From UBA1181 sp963654355 (GTDB lineage: Bacteria > Bacteroidota > Bacteroidia > Bacteroidales > Paludibacteraceae), in the NCBI GenBank assembly GCA_963654355.1, contig CAVKBM010000002.1, positions 1 through 64,000 of the forward strand: a stretch of 64,000 nucleotides of DNA, in the 5' to 3' direction. Of this stretch, positions 62,639 to 64,000 are shown one piece after another. How positions within the stretch are numbered: position 1 is the stretch's first letter; each line of letters opens with the position of its first letter. The notes under the pieces were generated by a model that did not search any database, was not told where the DNA came from, and worked only from the letters and a program-made list of their open reading frames with translations. A program made the translations under genes and the position numbers.

Positions 62639-64000
62639 TAACGAAATTTCAAAGAAGACCATCGAACTCATCGATTCACTGAAAAGCACTACAGGTGCGT
62701 TTGGTCTCGCTGGCTCTGGCAACGAATACAAAACCGTTACGGAGATGCTTCTCTATAAGTTTTTCAACGATAAGTTTGGTTACGAGGCGAAGAAAACAAG
62801 GACAAAGTATGGAGAACGCCTGTCTAAGGCTGAGAAGTGGGACGAAGAGTATGCCAGATTCTCCGATGACGAGGTGGAAGACCTTTTCTGTTTCCTCTCA
62901 AGTGGAACTCCTCGGCTTCGCCCCGAACATACGTTGTCTCACCTTTTCAACGCCGCCAACCAAGGCGATTTCTCAACGCTACTTGACAGCACACTCGTCG
63001 ACATAGCGCGAATCAACGCCGACTGTTTCTCTGTGTCAACCTCTGGAAGAAGCCGTGTAAACATCTTCTTTCCCCTTTCCCCCTTCGTTACCGATACGCA
63101 GAAAAGAGACGAGTTTGCTAAGGCGCTTATGCGCAACATCGCCTCTTTCAATTTTGAAGATGTCTTCGACGAGAAATACGATTTCTTCTCGGGCATCTTC
63201 GAATACCTACTCAAAGGATTCAACAACGCCGGTGGCGGTAAATACGCTGAATACTACACTCCTCGCGCCATCGCTCAGGTGATGGCACGACTTCTTGTTG
63301 GCGACCACGACAACCTCACAAGCGTCACCTGCTACGACCCTTCGGCAGGTACGGGTACGTTGCTCATGGCACTCGCCCACCAGATTGGAGAAGATCGCTG
63401 TTCCATCTATTCGCAAGACATCTCCGAAAAATCGTCGGAACTGCTCCGCCTCAACCTCATTCTCAACAATCTGTCGGGTTCTCTTCCCAACGTCGTTCAG
63501 GGAAACACACTTACCGAGCCTTCGCACAAGGAGAGTGATGGCACACTGAAGAAATTCGATTTCATCGTTTCCAATCCGCCGTTCAAACTCGACTTCCCCG
63601 AGTTTCGCGACACCCTTGCCGCAGATAGTGTCCGCTTTTGGGCTGGCGTGCCGAATGCCGTCTCAAAGGTAGACCCCAACAAGCCAAAGATGGCTATCTA
63701 TACCTTATTCATCCAACATGTGCTGAATTCGCTTAAGCCTTCGGGCAAGGCCGCTATCGTCATTCCGACGGGCTTCATCACCTCCAAGAGCGGCGTAGAG
63801 AATAAGATCCTAAAGCGCATTGTTGATGAGAAATGGGTGTATGGCGTTGTCTCTATGCCAAGCAATGTCTTTGCCACCACGGGTACCAACGTGAGTGTCA
63901 TCTTCTTCGACAAGTCGGCAAAATCGGACAAGGTAATCCTCATCGATGCCAGTAAATTAGGCGAAGAATATAAAGAGGGGAACAACCAAAAAAGACGTCT
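62631..64000 (+). CDS. hsdM: Type I restriction-modification methyltransferase subunit (3' truncated)
   Basis: The frame runs from ATG 62631 (M-A-N-N-E-I-S-K-K-T-I-E) to the window end without a stop, about 456 codons. The SAM-binding motif D-P-S-A-G-T-G is at about 236-242 and the catalytic N-P-P-F at about 314-317; the T-P-R-A-I-A-Q-V-M segment precedes motif I as usual. N6-adenine methylation with HsdS. It is read as the third gene of the operon; the C-terminus lies beyond the window. Confidence 0.93.
   Translation, partial: MANNEISKKTIELIDSLKSTTGAFGLAGSGNEYKTVTEMLLYKFFNDKFGYEAKKTRTKYGERLSKAEKWDEEYARFSDDEVEDLFCFLSSGTPRLRPEHTLSHLFNAANQGDFSTLLDSTLVDIARINADCFSVSTSGRSRVNIFFPLSPFVTDTQKRDEFAKALMRNIASFNFEDVFDEKYDFFSGIFEYLLKGFNNAGGGKYAEYYTPRAIAQVMARLLVGDHDNLTSVTCYDPSAGTGTLLMALAHQIGEDRCSIYSQDISEKSSELLRLNLILNNLSGSLPNVVQGNTLTEPSHKESDGTLKKFDFIVSNPPFKLDFPEFRDTLAADSVRFWAGVPNAVSKVDPNKPKMAIYTLFIQHVLNSLKPSGKAAIVIPTGFITSKSGVENKILKRIVDEKWVYGVVSMPSNVFATTGTNVSVIFFDKSAKSDKVILIDASKLGEEYKEGNNQKRR

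Overview
The window reads as a chromosome segment of a Bacteroidota bacterium, most likely order Bacteroidales. The supporting signs are family-specific genes (DUF4271 beside hemD, rnpA and yidD; DUF4296 beside lspA; a dksA-like gene without cysteines), a glycoside hydrolase with a type IX secretion (T9SS) C-terminal domain, a TonB-dependent receptor, and promoters of the Bacteroidetes type (TTTG, 19 bases, TAnnTTTG) seen in full at three places. Codons TAA, TAG and TGA all serve as ordinary stops.

Layout. 1-8.7 kb: end of a TonB-dependent receptor, a BASS-family transporter, two small unknown ORFs, rpsT with tRNA-Glu, glmS with a short sugar-phosphate isomerase, ubiE, an SDR epimerase and a secreted unknown. 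8.8-16.7 kb: a secreted beta-helix protein and a seven-gene thiamin operon (thiS-thiE-thiG-thiC-thiH-thiF-tenI) led by a TPP riboswitch. 16.7-24.7 kb: a DUF4143 ATPase with two tandem 31-bp palindromes in front, parE, rpiB, a modular GH9 cellulase and class II aldolase. 24.7-30.6 kb: a Uma2-like protein, a membrane AraC-type regulator broken by one amber codon, then paaK, an ACT-domain protein, a 41-residue transporter accessory peptide and a sodium:solute symporter.

30.6-36 kb is the most unusual stretch. It holds a decayed type II restriction-modification pair (C5 methyltransferase with two frameshifts, endonuclease with an apparent internal deletion) and a two-gene lipoprotein operon. In that operon a BMP/PnrA-like binding protein precedes a protein joining a type 1 periplasmic-binding domain to a legumain-like (C13) cysteine peptidase with its His-Cys pair intact.

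36-47.8 kb is housekeeping: folA, argR-GNAT-argG, DUF4271-hemD-rnpA-yidD, HIT, greA, an S41 protease, dCMP deaminase, rpsO, lspA and the dksA-like gene. 47.9-54.6 kb is a complete trpBEGDCFA operon. Ahead of it lies a short leader ORF with three consecutive Trp codons, a terminator and a matching antiterminator pairing, i.e. a ribosome-mediated attenuator. 54.8-64 kb is a defence-type block: an AAA-ATPase/PD-(D/E)XK protein, an AlbA_2/HATPase protein, and a type I restriction-modification system in the order hsdS-hsdR-hsdM, with hsdM cut by the window end.
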